From NCBI GenBank assembly GCA_050950425.1, contig JBMNHO010000002.1, forward strand, positions 372,001-436,000: 64,000 nt of DNA, in the 5' to 3' direction. Position 1 is the first letter of the stretch; the number at the start of each line of letters is the position of its first letter. A program made the position numbers and the translations under genes. The notes under the pieces are model-generated. The model had not been told where the DNA came from. It did not search any database and saw nothing but the letters and a program-made list of their open reading frames with translations. This document shows, in pieces, positions 16,511 to 23,897 of this stretch. This stretch comes from RGIG529 sp050950425. Its GTDB lineage: Bacteria; Bacillota; Clostridia; Oscillospirales; Oscillospiraceae.

Positions 16511-16891
16511 TTATCTCTTCGTGCTCTTTATCCATCCGCCCAGCATTCTCCCGATTTCTTTTGTCTTTTCCGTCCAGTTTCTATATTTTTTATACGGTAA
16601 AAACTTCAATCGGTACGCCAATCGAATGTACTTCTTTAATTTTGCCAACTCTACATCCATGTCTTGTAAAGTGTTCTTTTTATAATATTTTTTATTGGCC
16701 TCGATGGCCCGTTCAAGTAAGCGATCCATACAGCGTTTTATGTCAGCTCCCATGGCTGGTTTCTCTGAACGGGGAAATTGAGCCAGTGCCAAATATGCGT
16801 ATTCCATCATATCTGTAATTTTTTTAACGATTAGGAGCTCCTCTTCATCATCTGGATCCTCCGGTAATCCATAGCCCTCTATCTCTTCCAT
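16511..16891 (-). CDS. avd: DGR accessory variability determinant (Avd-like four-helix protein)
   Basis: 126 residues from ATG 16891, with AAAGGGGAG upstream; a TTG two codons earlier is the alternative. Predicted all-helical and rich in Lys/Glu, with the Avd-type segments MMEYAYLALAQFPRSEK and LAYRLKFLPYKKYRNWTEK. Avd pentamers bind the RT and the TR-containing RNA and are needed for mutagenic retrohoming. It lies between the variable gene and TR, the classic DGR order. Avd proteins are usually about 115-130 residues, so this one is full length. Confidence 0.88.
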   Translation of the reverse strand: MEEIEGYGLPEDPDDEEELLIVKKITDMMEYAYLALAQFPRSEKPAMGADIKRCMDRLLERAIEANKKYYKKNTLQDMDVELAKLKKYIRLAYRLKFLPYKKYRNWTEKTKEIGRMLGGWIKSTKR

Positions 16892-16932
16892 TATCAAGTC
16901 TCCCCTTTCTGGACTTTATGTCTCGTTGTATA

Positions 16933-16952
16933 TCGCCCGCTATCGCGGTCGA
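16933..16952 (-). promoter_or_regulatory. Hairpin downstream of the variable repeat
   Basis: Minus strand: CCGC-GATA-GCGG with further pairs outside one A/G mismatch, about 40 bases past the 3' end of the variable repeat and just after the stop codon. In characterised DGRs a short GC-rich hairpin with a four-base loop downstream of VR promotes target recognition. Confidence 0.5.
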
Positions 16953-16974
16953 GGCCAGATTACATGGCTTCAGA

Positions 16975-18039
16975 TTACAGTTTTACATAAGCGGAGCGGA
17001 AGCCGCTGTCGGCGCGGGCGCCCGCACGCGAGTAGTAGCCGCCAGCGCAGAACACGCCTGCATACGTGGTGCTCGTATAGTAACCGCCGGAGTTAAACAA
17101 GCGCTCACTTGCTACGTTGTTGAAATAAATTTTGTCTCCCTCGTAGTCGAACCCAGTATCGTCTGGGAGTAGTCCGTATTCTTTTAGCACGTCCTGCGCT
17201 GCTGCTGAAATTGTTGAGTCGCATTTTATGTCTGAAATTACAGCGCTGAAGTTATCGTTTTGGTTTGTTATGTTTGTGCTATAGGTTATCCCGGATATTG
17301 CGTCTACTTTTACCGAGTTCGGGGTTGTCCCGGATCCATTAGGCTCTATAGGTTCTCCTGTTGTGGCATCTATTGCCCTCCAGGTGTTTGCTCCTGCGTC
17401 CTGCGAATGGGTGTTGTCGGCGCCGTTGTTATTTGGTTGTATTTGAATTTCTCCGAATACTGTCCTCATTCCGCCAGTCCACTCTGAAACATTCCCATTC
17501 AAATCCCATATTCCCTCAACTGTCTTATCGTGGCTCCATTCAATCGGGCCTGTTCCGGTCAGGGTACGTGTGGTTCTTCCTTCTCCGTCGATGTATGCGG
17601 GGATTGCCTTGAATAAAGTTTCTCGGCTGTCTCTTCCGTAGTTGTTGTTTCCCCATGGCATAAAGCCGTTTTTCTTGCACCATAGGGCAATTGCTGCGTA
17701 TTCTGGTTTTGTCATCATGTGCCATCCAGGGCCTTTTGCTTCACAGGCTGCTCTGGCTGTGTCCCATGTTAATGAGTTTGCTGGATCTTCTCCTGGTAAA
17801 CTATAAGCCCTTCCGTTGTGGATCACATTTTGGTACTTTGAAATATAAATCTCTGGTACCTCTTGTCCGTTAACTATCCAGGCTCTATTGGTGCTGGAGT
17901 CTCCTCCTGCGTATAAGTCAGAGTTCTTTAGCTTTGGAACTCTGACCATCACGCTTGGAAGTCCTTTGTCGTCCAGGATGATTTCATTGCTTGGGCATGT
18001 TGCCTTCAAAGCAAGGTTCAATAAATCAAAATTTGCCAT
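16975..18039 (-). CDS. DGR target: FGE-sulfatase/C-type-lectin-fold tail protein
   Basis: 354 residues. The body has formylglycine-generating-enzyme (SUMF1/EgtB) family features: PEIYISKYQNVI near residue 62, WDTARAACEAKGPGWHMMTKPEY near 92-114, and WDLNGNVSEWTGG near 180. The C-terminus SGFRSAYVKL is the usual GFR-type end of DGR-diversified C-type-lectin folds. The variable repeat covers about residues 312-350, where aromatic and small residues sit on the putative binding face. It follows the baseplate and fibre genes, so it is most likely the receptor-binding tip. No catalytic role is implied; the fold is used as a scaffold for diversity. Confidence 0.92.
   Translation of the reverse strand: MANFDLLNLALKATCPSNEIILDDKGLPSVMVRVPKLKNSDLYAGGDSSTNRAWIVNGQEVPEIYISKYQNVIHNGRAYSLPGEDPANSLTWDTARAACEAKGPGWHMMTKPEYAAIALWCKKNGFMPWGNNNYGRDSRETLFKAIPAYIDGEGRTTRTLTGTGPIEWSHDKTVEGIWDLNGNVSEWTGGMRTVFGEIQIQPNNNGADNTHSQDAGANTWRAIDATTGEPIEPNGSGTTPNSVKVDAISGITYSTNITNQNDNFSAVISDIKCDSTISAAAQDVLKEYGLLPDDTGFDYEGDKIYFNNVASERLFNSGGYYTSTTYAGVFCAGGYYSRAGARADSGFRSAYVKL
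16991..17105 (-). repeat. DGR variable repeat (VR)
   Basis: 115 bp at the 3' end of the target gene. Compared with TR outside one indel block, ten bases differ. Seven of these are adenine in TR (changed to T twice and G five times); three are G in TR and A in VR. One codon present in TR is missing in VR. Both ends, AGCGCTTGTTTAACTCCGG and ACAGCGGCTTCCGCTCCGC, are identical in the two repeats. Confidence 0.9.
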
Positions 18040-18054
18040 CTGTTCTGTCCTCCT

Positions 18055-18405
18055 TTAAATTTCTACCTCTGTGGGGTTTTCAACGCTCCAAAGCGTCAAC
18101 ATTACCTCGCTCATGTCGATTGGTATTAGCTCTGGTACTTCCTCTGGCTCTTCTCCCTCTTCTGGAGCTTCAGGTTCTGTGTATTTAGCTGCTGGGATGT
18201 CTACCTGCGCCACATAATACAATCCCGACCCAGTTCCTATGACTAGCTGGTTGTCCCTGTTGCTGCAAATATCAATTTGCACCGGCCAGTCCCTTTGGTA
18301 CCTGGAGGCGTTAATCATTAACTCGTTGTCTCCAAGGAATATCATTGTTCCATTTTCCTCGTAGGCTATTTTCTTGCCTTCGTTTTTTTCGATAACCTGC
18401 ATCAT
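18055..18405 (-). CDS. Tail-associated hypothetical protein (116 aa)
   Basis: Beta-rich first half (MIFLGDNELMINASRY, LVIGTGSGLYYVAQVDIPAA) and an acidic Glu/Pro-rich stretch (EPEAPEEGEEPEE). It overlaps the stop of the preceding gene by four bases (ATGA type), and its gene ends 15 bases before the DGR target. Probably a tail-tip or chaperone-like protein for the receptor-binding protein; no family recognised. Confidence 0.6.
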   Translation of the reverse strand: MMQVIEKNEGKKIAYEENGTMIFLGDNELMINASRYQRDWPVQIDICSNRDNQLVIGTGSGLYYVAQVDIPAAKYTEPEAPEEGEEPEEVPELIPIDMSEVMLTLWSVENPTEVEI

Positions 18406-18923
18406 ACAAGCATTCCTCCTTTAATTCTTATTTTTAATGTTACGCTGGTGGCGCTGCCGTCGTAGCTTATCTTGAAGCCGTTCAACTGCTTATCGGCTAC
18501 TGAGATGTCCCCGACGTTCCCATTGGCCGACACAACTTCCCAGTTTACGTCGTAGTTTAGGGTCTTTCTTGCCGTTGCAAGGTCGATTGTCTGGGCCTCG
18601 ACATTGAAGAACGGGATCCCTTTTGAGTTTGTAAGGGTTACGGTCTTTATTTCGTTTAGGAATTCCGCGGCATAGTCTGCTATCTTTTGCCTTATCCAGC
18701 GGTCAAATTGCATAAAGTACTGCAGGAATACTGCCGTGGCTATGTGTGCGTCCTGAATTCCGTCCTCCTGGTTATTGAAGTTGGTTGCACTTTGCGGCGT
18801 TCCTTGCTGAATGACTGCCCCTTGCGCCTTTTTAACTTCCACGGTGCCGTCTCCGTTGTCGGTGATCTCTCTCCTGTTCGGGTATTGGGTTACGTGGTCT
18901 TTCCATTCTGTTTGGTTGTGCAT
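18402..18923 (-). CDS. Tail fibre/tail-tip protein (173 aa)
   Basis: The N-terminus (TEWKDHVTQYPNRREITDNGDGTVEV) has the style of short Clostridia phage tail-fibre base proteins, followed by a helix and a C-terminal beta domain. It lies between the baseplate genes and the variable protein, consistent with attaching the receptor-binding protein to the baseplate. Coupled by a four-base overlap to the next gene. Confidence 0.6.
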   Translation of the reverse strand: MHNQTEWKDHVTQYPNRREITDNGDGTVEVKKAQGAVIQQGTPQSATNFNNQEDGIQDAHIATAVFLQYFMQFDRWIRQKIADYAAEFLNEIKTVTLTNSKGIPFFNVEAQTIDLATARKTLNYDVNWEVVSANGNVGDISVADKQLNGFKISYDGSATSVTLKIRIKGGMLV

Positions 18924-18931
18924 TTTCTCAC

Positions 18932-19243
18932 CTACCCTTCTCTAATTGTGAATGTGAACCTATACAAAATTCCTTCTTGCACGTCCTTTCGGAGTATGCT
19001 TTCTGGTTTCGATAGCCAGAGCTTGCTGTTGGTGTTGTAAAGCTGCACTTCTGTTACGTTTATATCGCCTGGTACCGTGTGATCGATTAGAAAATCAACC
19101 GCCAGTCTGCCATCCGGTAGAACGGATACAGAAGAAATATTTGCCTTATAATATGTGCCCCCTGCTTTGTATTGGGCGTATGCGATTGTTCGTTTGGTGT
19201 ATTCTTTGTAGCCTTCAATCGCTTCTGCAGTTAATAATGCCAT
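18932..19243 (-). CDS. Tail-fibre-like protein (103 aa)
   Basis: Start at ATG 19243 (MALLTAEAIEGYKEY) because AAGGAGG sits seven bases upstream; the ATG six bases earlier is too close. A short helix is followed by beta strands (ISSVSVLPDGRLAVDFLID, VTEVQLYNTNSKLWLSK). This resembles N-terminal modules of PBSX-type tail fibres that dock to the baseplate. Confidence 0.6.
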   Translation of the reverse strand: MALLTAEAIEGYKEYTKRTIAYAQYKAGGTYYKANISSVSVLPDGRLAVDFLIDHTVPGDINVTEVQLYNTNSKLWLSKPESILRKDVQEGILYRFTFTIREG

Positions 19244-19258
19244 GGCCATTCCTCCTTT

Positions 19259-19930
19259 CTAAAGCTCGTGTTCTGCCTCTCCGCAGAACTGGTAATTAAA
19301 AACTGATCCGATTGCGTCTGCGTCAAGCGCGAAGTTGTTCCCGGTTATCCCTCCGACCGTGTTGGTGTCTGGTACCGTTCCTGCGAGCGTATAATTAAAC
19401 GGGTATTTATCCTGGCTTGTGGCCTGAACTGATAAATTTACGTTTGTCTGAAATAAAACCCTGAATGAAAGGTGAGAAGGCTTTACGCTGCGGATGGTCG
19501 CTATAAGCTCGCTATAATCAACCTCTGATTCTCCTGGTAAAATCGAAATAAAAAAGATGTAGTCCTCTCCGAGCTCCGTTATTACGGCTTCTCTTCCGGT
19601 TACATCCCTTGTAAATCTTTCTATTCGAGCTGGGTTCATCGGTGCTCGCCTGCCCCGTTTTATGATCACCCGCTGCCTTCGCTCTTCAATTGTCAGGTTT
19701 TCGTCTGGTACTATGTGGTATCTTTGCTCCCAGTAAACTATGCCCCATGTGGCCGTCTCCGGGAACGCCTGAAGCCGGAGTTCCTCCATGAACCTCCATG
19801 CCTCGTCAATCTCCATTCCCATGACTTGGAATATCCACTTGCCGACGTATGACTTATCGTAAATAGGGGAGACTGTCTTTATCATTCTCTGGGCCGCAGG
19901 GCTGGTTGGAAATTTCTCTAAATCAATCAT
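19259..19930 (-). CDS. xkdU: Baseplate wedge protein, DUF2313/YmfQ (XkdU-like)
   Basis: 223 residues with the family pattern: an N-terminal helical part (VGKWIFQVMGMEIDEAW), then ATWGIVYWEQRYHI, ERRQRVIIKRGRRAPMNP and a C-terminal beta region. In PBSX and Mu-like phages this protein follows the gpJ-like baseplate protein and links it to tail fibres. It overlaps the baseplate J stop by one base. Confidence 0.8.
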   Translation of the reverse strand: MIDLEKFPTSPAAQRMIKTVSPIYDKSYVGKWIFQVMGMEIDEAWRFMEELRLQAFPETATWGIVYWEQRYHIVPDENLTIEERRQRVIIKRGRRAPMNPARIERFTRDVTGREAVITELGEDYIFFISILPGESEVDYSELIATIRSVKPSHLSFRVLFQTNVNLSVQATSQDKYPFNYTLAGTVPDTNTVGGITGNNFALDADAIGSVFNYQFCGEAEHEL

Positions 19931-21063
19931 TAGGCCCCACCTCCTCCTGGATCAACTTCCCCAGTTACCGGGTATTCGTCTTCATCGAGAACAATGTTTG
20001 CGGTTCCTCCGTTTATCGTAAGCCCGGAGTAATCTTTTACTCCGCTTGTGTTTCTTAAGATTGAACCTACCCATGTGTATTGAACTTCCCCTTCCTTTTT
20101 CGCCTCGATGTAATAAGTTTGAAGCTGCTCTTTGAAGCGTTCCAGGACGGTTCCCTCTGTCTCTCCTTGTTGTATTTCTAACAGGAAGGTGTAGTTTATT
20201 TCCTTGGCCATAGGTGCCGCTATTGTGACTGTGGCTCCTATTGGCGCCTTCCTTTGTATTCTGTCATCCTGCCGCATAATGTTGTTATATACCGCCTCTA
20301 TTATCGACGCGTTGGCTGGTTGGCCATTGGAGTCGATAACTATTACCTTGACGGTTCCTGGGCCTGCCCATTCTGGCATTACTAGGCCTGTTCCAACTCC
20401 AGGGACTTCCTCTGCCCACCGCTTATAATCTCCGTCGCTGCCTACAAAGCTTGCCTCGCTCGTCGCGTCTATCTCGTCGATGCGTCGTCGGAGCTCGTCG
20501 TCGCTTTCCTCTTCGGTGCCACCGGTGATCTTCTCGGGGTTGGTTATTGATGTTATGCCTTTTATCGGCGTCATCATTAGGCTTATGGATCCTGGCGACA
20601 CATTGCCTCCTGTCCCAGCCTCTACGGCTGTTACTTGAATTTCGGCCGTTCCATCTTCTTGTATGGTATAAGTTTCTTTGGTTTCGTACTCTATGGCCGG
20701 CGTGTCCCCTATTGCCGGTGTGGCAAATCTAAAGCCTTCAGGTATAGTCGTCCCTGGAACTCCTGAAATAATAAGATTACCCGACGCTGGATTGGCCGGT
20801 TTCCTACCTGTCGTCTTGCCTCTTGCGTGTAAGTCTAGCCAGTCGTCTTGAGCCCACATTGGAAACATGATCTTGAGCGTCTCTACCATGTGAAACTCTA
20901 GCATTTCCGCTTTTTCGAGTGCTGTTGGTTTTGTAAAGTCCCAGGGGAAGCCTCCCTCTGTATCGTCAATGTCTGGCGGTAGGCCTTCCATCATTCTTTT
21001 GTGAATAGTTTCTGCGTCCTGGTCATTTAGAAAGCTGGGTATTTTAAATTCTGGTATCGACAT
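19930..21063 (-). CDS. xkdT: Baseplate J-like protein (XkdT-like)
   Basis: 377 residues, the usual length. Baseplate J features are visible: GLPPDIDDTEGGFPWDFT near residue 28, ARGKTTGRKPANPASGNL near 85, then ITGGTEEESDDELRRRI near 180. This is the outer baseplate wedge of contractile tails. Gene order with the DUF2313, DUF2634 and DUF2577 genes is exactly PBSX-like. Confidence 0.88.
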   Translation of the reverse strand: MSIPEFKIPSFLNDQDAETIHKRMMEGLPPDIDDTEGGFPWDFTKPTALEKAEMLEFHMVETLKIMFPMWAQDDWLDLHARGKTTGRKPANPASGNLIISGVPGTTIPEGFRFATPAIGDTPAIEYETKETYTIQEDGTAEIQVTAVEAGTGGNVSPGSISLMMTPIKGITSITNPEKITGGTEEESDDELRRRIDEIDATSEASFVGSDGDYKRWAEEVPGVGTGLVMPEWAGPGTVKVIVIDSNGQPANASIIEAVYNNIMRQDDRIQRKAPIGATVTIAAPMAKEINYTFLLEIQQGETEGTVLERFKEQLQTYYIEAKKEGEVQYTWVGSILRNTSGVKDYSGLTINGGTANIVLDEDEYPVTGEVDPGGGGA

Positions 21064-21075
21064 TTATCCACCTCC

Positions 21076-21525
21076 TTACGTTCCTAAAATTACGCCGATA
21101 TGTTGCTCTTCCCATTCCTTGCCCTTGACTATGAAATCGCAATATAGGCCGTCGCTGTCCCAGGTGAATTCAAAGCCTCGGACGTATTCCGTTCTCTTGT
21201 TTATCATGAGTGCTTCGGTGATCGTTCTTTCCATGGCCGACTCCACTGCCTGTTTATCCGCTTGCTTAAGCGCATCGTATAGCTCGGTTCCTATATCGTC
21301 GCTGTACGACATGCGGTCAAGCCGCTCTGTTAGAACGGTCTTAATGCACCATTGCCTATATGTTTCTCTCCCTTCTGCCTCAACCATTTTATTGGCTCCG
21401 TCTCTTCTGAAGTCTCCTAATTCATAGTCAAAATAAACGCTGGGTTTATATTTCTGTTCCTCTGCAGGTGCTGGTGTTATAATTTCCGGAACCTCAAAGA
21501 CGGGGAATAAGTTTTTCTCTGCCAT
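21076..21525 (-). CDS. xkdS: DUF2634 baseplate protein (XkdS-like)
   Basis: 149 residues of the gp25/DUF2634 wedge type (VYFDYELGDFRRDGANKMVE, CIKTVLTERLDRMSYSDDIG, GFEFTWDSDGLYCDF). This inner baseplate wedge helps start sheath assembly. Positioned between the DUF2577 and baseplate J genes as in PBSX. Confidence 0.82.
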   Translation of the reverse strand: MAEKNLFPVFEVPEIITPAPAEEQKYKPSVYFDYELGDFRRDGANKMVEAEGRETYRQWCIKTVLTERLDRMSYSDDIGTELYDALKQADKQAVESAMERTITEALMINKRTEYVRGFEFTWDSDGLYCDFIVKGKEWEEQHIGVILGT

Positions 21526-21526
21526 G

Positions 21527-21979
21527 TTATCCTCCTCCTATCCTTGTCGCCGGTAATATGACGTCAATAACGACTGCGTCGTTCTGAACCCATGCCACTA
21601 GAACTCTGTCACCTGGTTTGATCCAGTGCATAGTTTTAGGAAGTACCACATCATGAACGTGGGTTCCTTCCGTATCCGGGTGGCTGTGTGATCCATTTCC
21701 GCTGCTGTGCCCGCCGTGGCTTCCGCTTGAACCGTGCGGATGTTGCCCTTGTTCTAGATATGTCTGTGTCAATGGTATGTTAGGGTTATGAGCAGCCCCC
21801 CTGCATACCATGTAATCCGCCTTTGGTATTGGTATTGGATATGTGTTTGTTAATAAGCTGTAGTCCTGTTGAATAACTCCAAAATCAAGCATGAGAGGCG
21901 ATTTGCTTGTCTCCTTCATGCGTCTTTGAAGTGTTTGGGCCAGTTTATTTACTCCTGGGTTCCCTGATGATGGATTCAT
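21527..21979 (-). CDS. xkdR: DUF2577 protein (XkdR-like)
   Basis: 150 residues. It contains VIQQDYSLLTNTYPIPIPKADYMV-type sequence, a His/Gly/Ser-rich segment (HPHGSSGSHGGHSSGNGSHSH) and IKPGDRVLVAWVQNDAVVIDV. DUF2577 proteins sit at the baseplate hub of PBSX-like phages. The His-rich loop may bind metal, as in tail spikes; that is an inference. Confidence 0.78.
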   Translation of the reverse strand: MNPSSGNPGVNKLAQTLQRRMKETSKSPLMLDFGVIQQDYSLLTNTYPIPIPKADYMVCRGAAHNPNIPLTQTYLEQGQHPHGSSGSHGGHSSGNGSHSHPDTEGTHVHDVVLPKTMHWIKPGDRVLVAWVQNDAVVIDVILPATRIGGG

Positions 21980-21992
21980 ATTTCTCGCCTCC

Positions 21993-23237
21993 TTATGCTT
22001 TTGTTATGGTGCTTGGTTTGACCCAGCCTATTCCATCCACGTGGTACGGGCATGGTCTCGATGTGTCTACTTTTATTGTGATTTTGCACTTTCTGTTGCT
22101 GAAGGTTCTACCTTTTCCGTTTCCGTAGCTGTCCACGTATACCGCGCCGTTTAATATTACGCTGTCTCCCTTGTTGAATGTTGAGCTTCCTGTTGTGGAT
22201 CCTGTCTGTGGTTTTGTATTTGCTGCCTCTTCGGGCTCTATTTCCATTGACATGGATCTGTTGGCCGCGTCGTGTCTTACTGATTTTGTAATGTAGTATC
22301 CATTAAGGGTTCCTGCTTTAACGTGGACCTTGTCTCCTTTGCGGATTGTCGGGACGTCTGGCGCTTCCAGTACGATTGTCCTGGTTGGTTTTCCAAATTC
22401 ATCTAGTGTGTCTTGGGCTGCTGATTTGGCCGCGGCCAGAGTGTCGTCTTCGGATCTGTTTTGAATGCTTTGTCTTATTCCGTATTGGGTTAATCCGTCA
22501 AGTACGGCCTCTACCGGCTGCCTTCCTTCGCTGTCTTCCTTCCCTACCACCTTGACCCTCGTTATTAAATCTACGGTGCTTATCTTGTCTCTGGTGAGGG
22601 TTGCGTTGCTGTCTTCATCAAAGTGATAAATTGTTTTATTACTTCCCTTGGGTATTACGCTGACCTTTCCTCTGTTGGATCTTATAACGCATTTTGGGGC
22701 GCCCTTTTTTTCTGCGTCTTCTAAAAGCTGTATACAAATGTCGCTTAAAAACTCATTTTTATAAAGGGTTTTTGCATGCGCTACGTCTGGGCCATCGTAT
22801 TTCTCAATCGGAACTCCCCAGTCTTTAAATATCCCGGTTATGGCCGCTTTCGTTCCCGTGCCTGCAGAGTAGTATCTGTTGTCCTGGCTCTGCTGAAGGT
22901 TAAAAAGTTCATCGTATGCTAATACTCCAAAGGTATCTGTGAGGCTGCCCTCAAGCCCTGGCTCCCATTCCTGAATGGTTCCCCTGGCCACCTCTTCGCT
23001 GCTGGTGCCCCAGTCAGCTATAATGGCCACTATGCTCCCGGGCTTTGCTATGCTGGATAACCTCTCCCCATTGTGTTTTGCGTTATGGGTTGTGAAGCTG
23101 ATTCTCATTGCCAGCTCGGCTTCTCCCTCTTCCCAGCCTAGGTCTTCGCTCACCTTCGTAATGTCTAGCTGTTTGCCTGTGGCAGTCACGAGAATTAATT
23201 TATATTTGAGTTTAGTTATATCTATCGTGGCGGCCAC
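21993..23237 (-). CDS. xkdQ: Baseplate hub protein (XkdQ-like)
   Basis: 414 residues. The N-terminal DLGWEEGEAELAMRISFTTH and the central late-control-D-like region (YSAGTGTKAAITGIFKDWGV, IRSNRGKVSVIPKGSNKTIY) match XkdQ/gpD-type hubs. The C-terminal about 70 residues (FNKGDSVILNGAVYVDSYGNGKG, then CPYHVDGIGWVKPSTI) form an SH3-like module. It caps the tail tube, downstream of the LysM protein. Confidence 0.82.
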   Translation of the reverse strand: MAATIDITKLKYKLILVTATGKQLDITKVSEDLGWEEGEAELAMRISFTTHNAKHNGERLSSIAKPGSIVAIIADWGTSSEEVARGTIQEWEPGLEGSLTDTFGVLAYDELFNLQQSQDNRYYSAGTGTKAAITGIFKDWGVPIEKYDGPDVAHAKTLYKNEFLSDICIQLLEDAEKKGAPKCVIRSNRGKVSVIPKGSNKTIYHFDEDSNATLTRDKISTVDLITRVKVVGKEDSEGRQPVEAVLDGLTQYGIRQSIQNRSEDDTLAAAKSAAQDTLDEFGKPTRTIVLEAPDVPTIRKGDKVHVKAGTLNGYYITKSVRHDAANRSMSMEIEPEEAANTKPQTGSTTGSSTFNKGDSVILNGAVYVDSYGNGKGRTFSNRKCKITIKVDTSRPCPYHVDGIGWVKPSTITKA

Positions 23238-23240
23238 CTC

Positions 23241-23897
23241 CTAACTTGGCAGTGTGAATACTTGCCCTGGATAAATAAGATCAGGTTTTTTTATCTTGTC
23301 TTTGTTCAAGTTGTAAATCTCCATGTACCGGCTGCCTTTTTTTAATTCCTTCTGTGCAATCTTCCACAGGCTGTCTCCTCTTTTTACGGTGTATGTTCTT
23401 GCTGTCGATTTGGCTGCTGGTGGTCTGGATTTATTTGCGTTGGTCTGCGTGCTAGGCTTTATGTTTAGTTCGTTAACTGTGTAAATCTCCACAGGCTTGG
23501 CCTCTAGAAACCCTATGTTGTATTCGTAGTCTCCGCTTCCTCCCACGGGATCCGCATTGTAGTATTCTAGGTACACATCGTGGTTGATTGGTGTTTCGGT
23601 AATCATAAGCCTTAGCTTTGTTTCGTCGCTTCTCCATTTCTCCCATATGTTTTGGCTCTCCTCCGGACTTTGCCAGTATTGCGCTTTTATAAAGCTGGCA
23701 TTCCTTCTGCTTTTGCCGGGGAGTGTGCCCTTCCATGAAAAGGTTAGGAGGCTTACCCCTTTTGGAATTTTAACCTCCCCGACATTGATAAATTCATAGG
23801 TTTGAAATAGCGCGTCTCCGCTTTTCTTTACTTTTTCAGGGAGCATTGAAAACGTAAATCTCGCGCCTGTTTCTATTTCTGTAATGTGTATATCCAT
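23241..23897 (-). CDS. xkdP: LysM tail protein (XkdP-like)
   Basis: 218 residues. The N-terminal part (FTFSMLPEKVKKSGDALFQ, LLTFSWKGTLPGKSRRNASF) resembles gp53/XkdP. The C-terminal LysM repeat (TVKRGDSLWKIAQKELKKGS, about 170-215) binds peptidoglycan. Typical of tails that must sit on the wall during ejection. Overlaps the tape-measure stop by one base. Confidence 0.82.
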   Translation of the reverse strand: MDIHITEIETGARFTFSMLPEKVKKSGDALFQTYEFINVGEVKIPKGVSLLTFSWKGTLPGKSRRNASFIKAQYWQSPEESQNIWEKWRSDETKLRLMITETPINHDVYLEYYNADPVGGSGDYEYNIGFLEAKPVEIYTVNELNIKPSTQTNANKSRPPAAKSTARTYTVKRGDSLWKIAQKELKKGSRYMEIYNLNKDKIKKPDLIYPGQVFTLPS

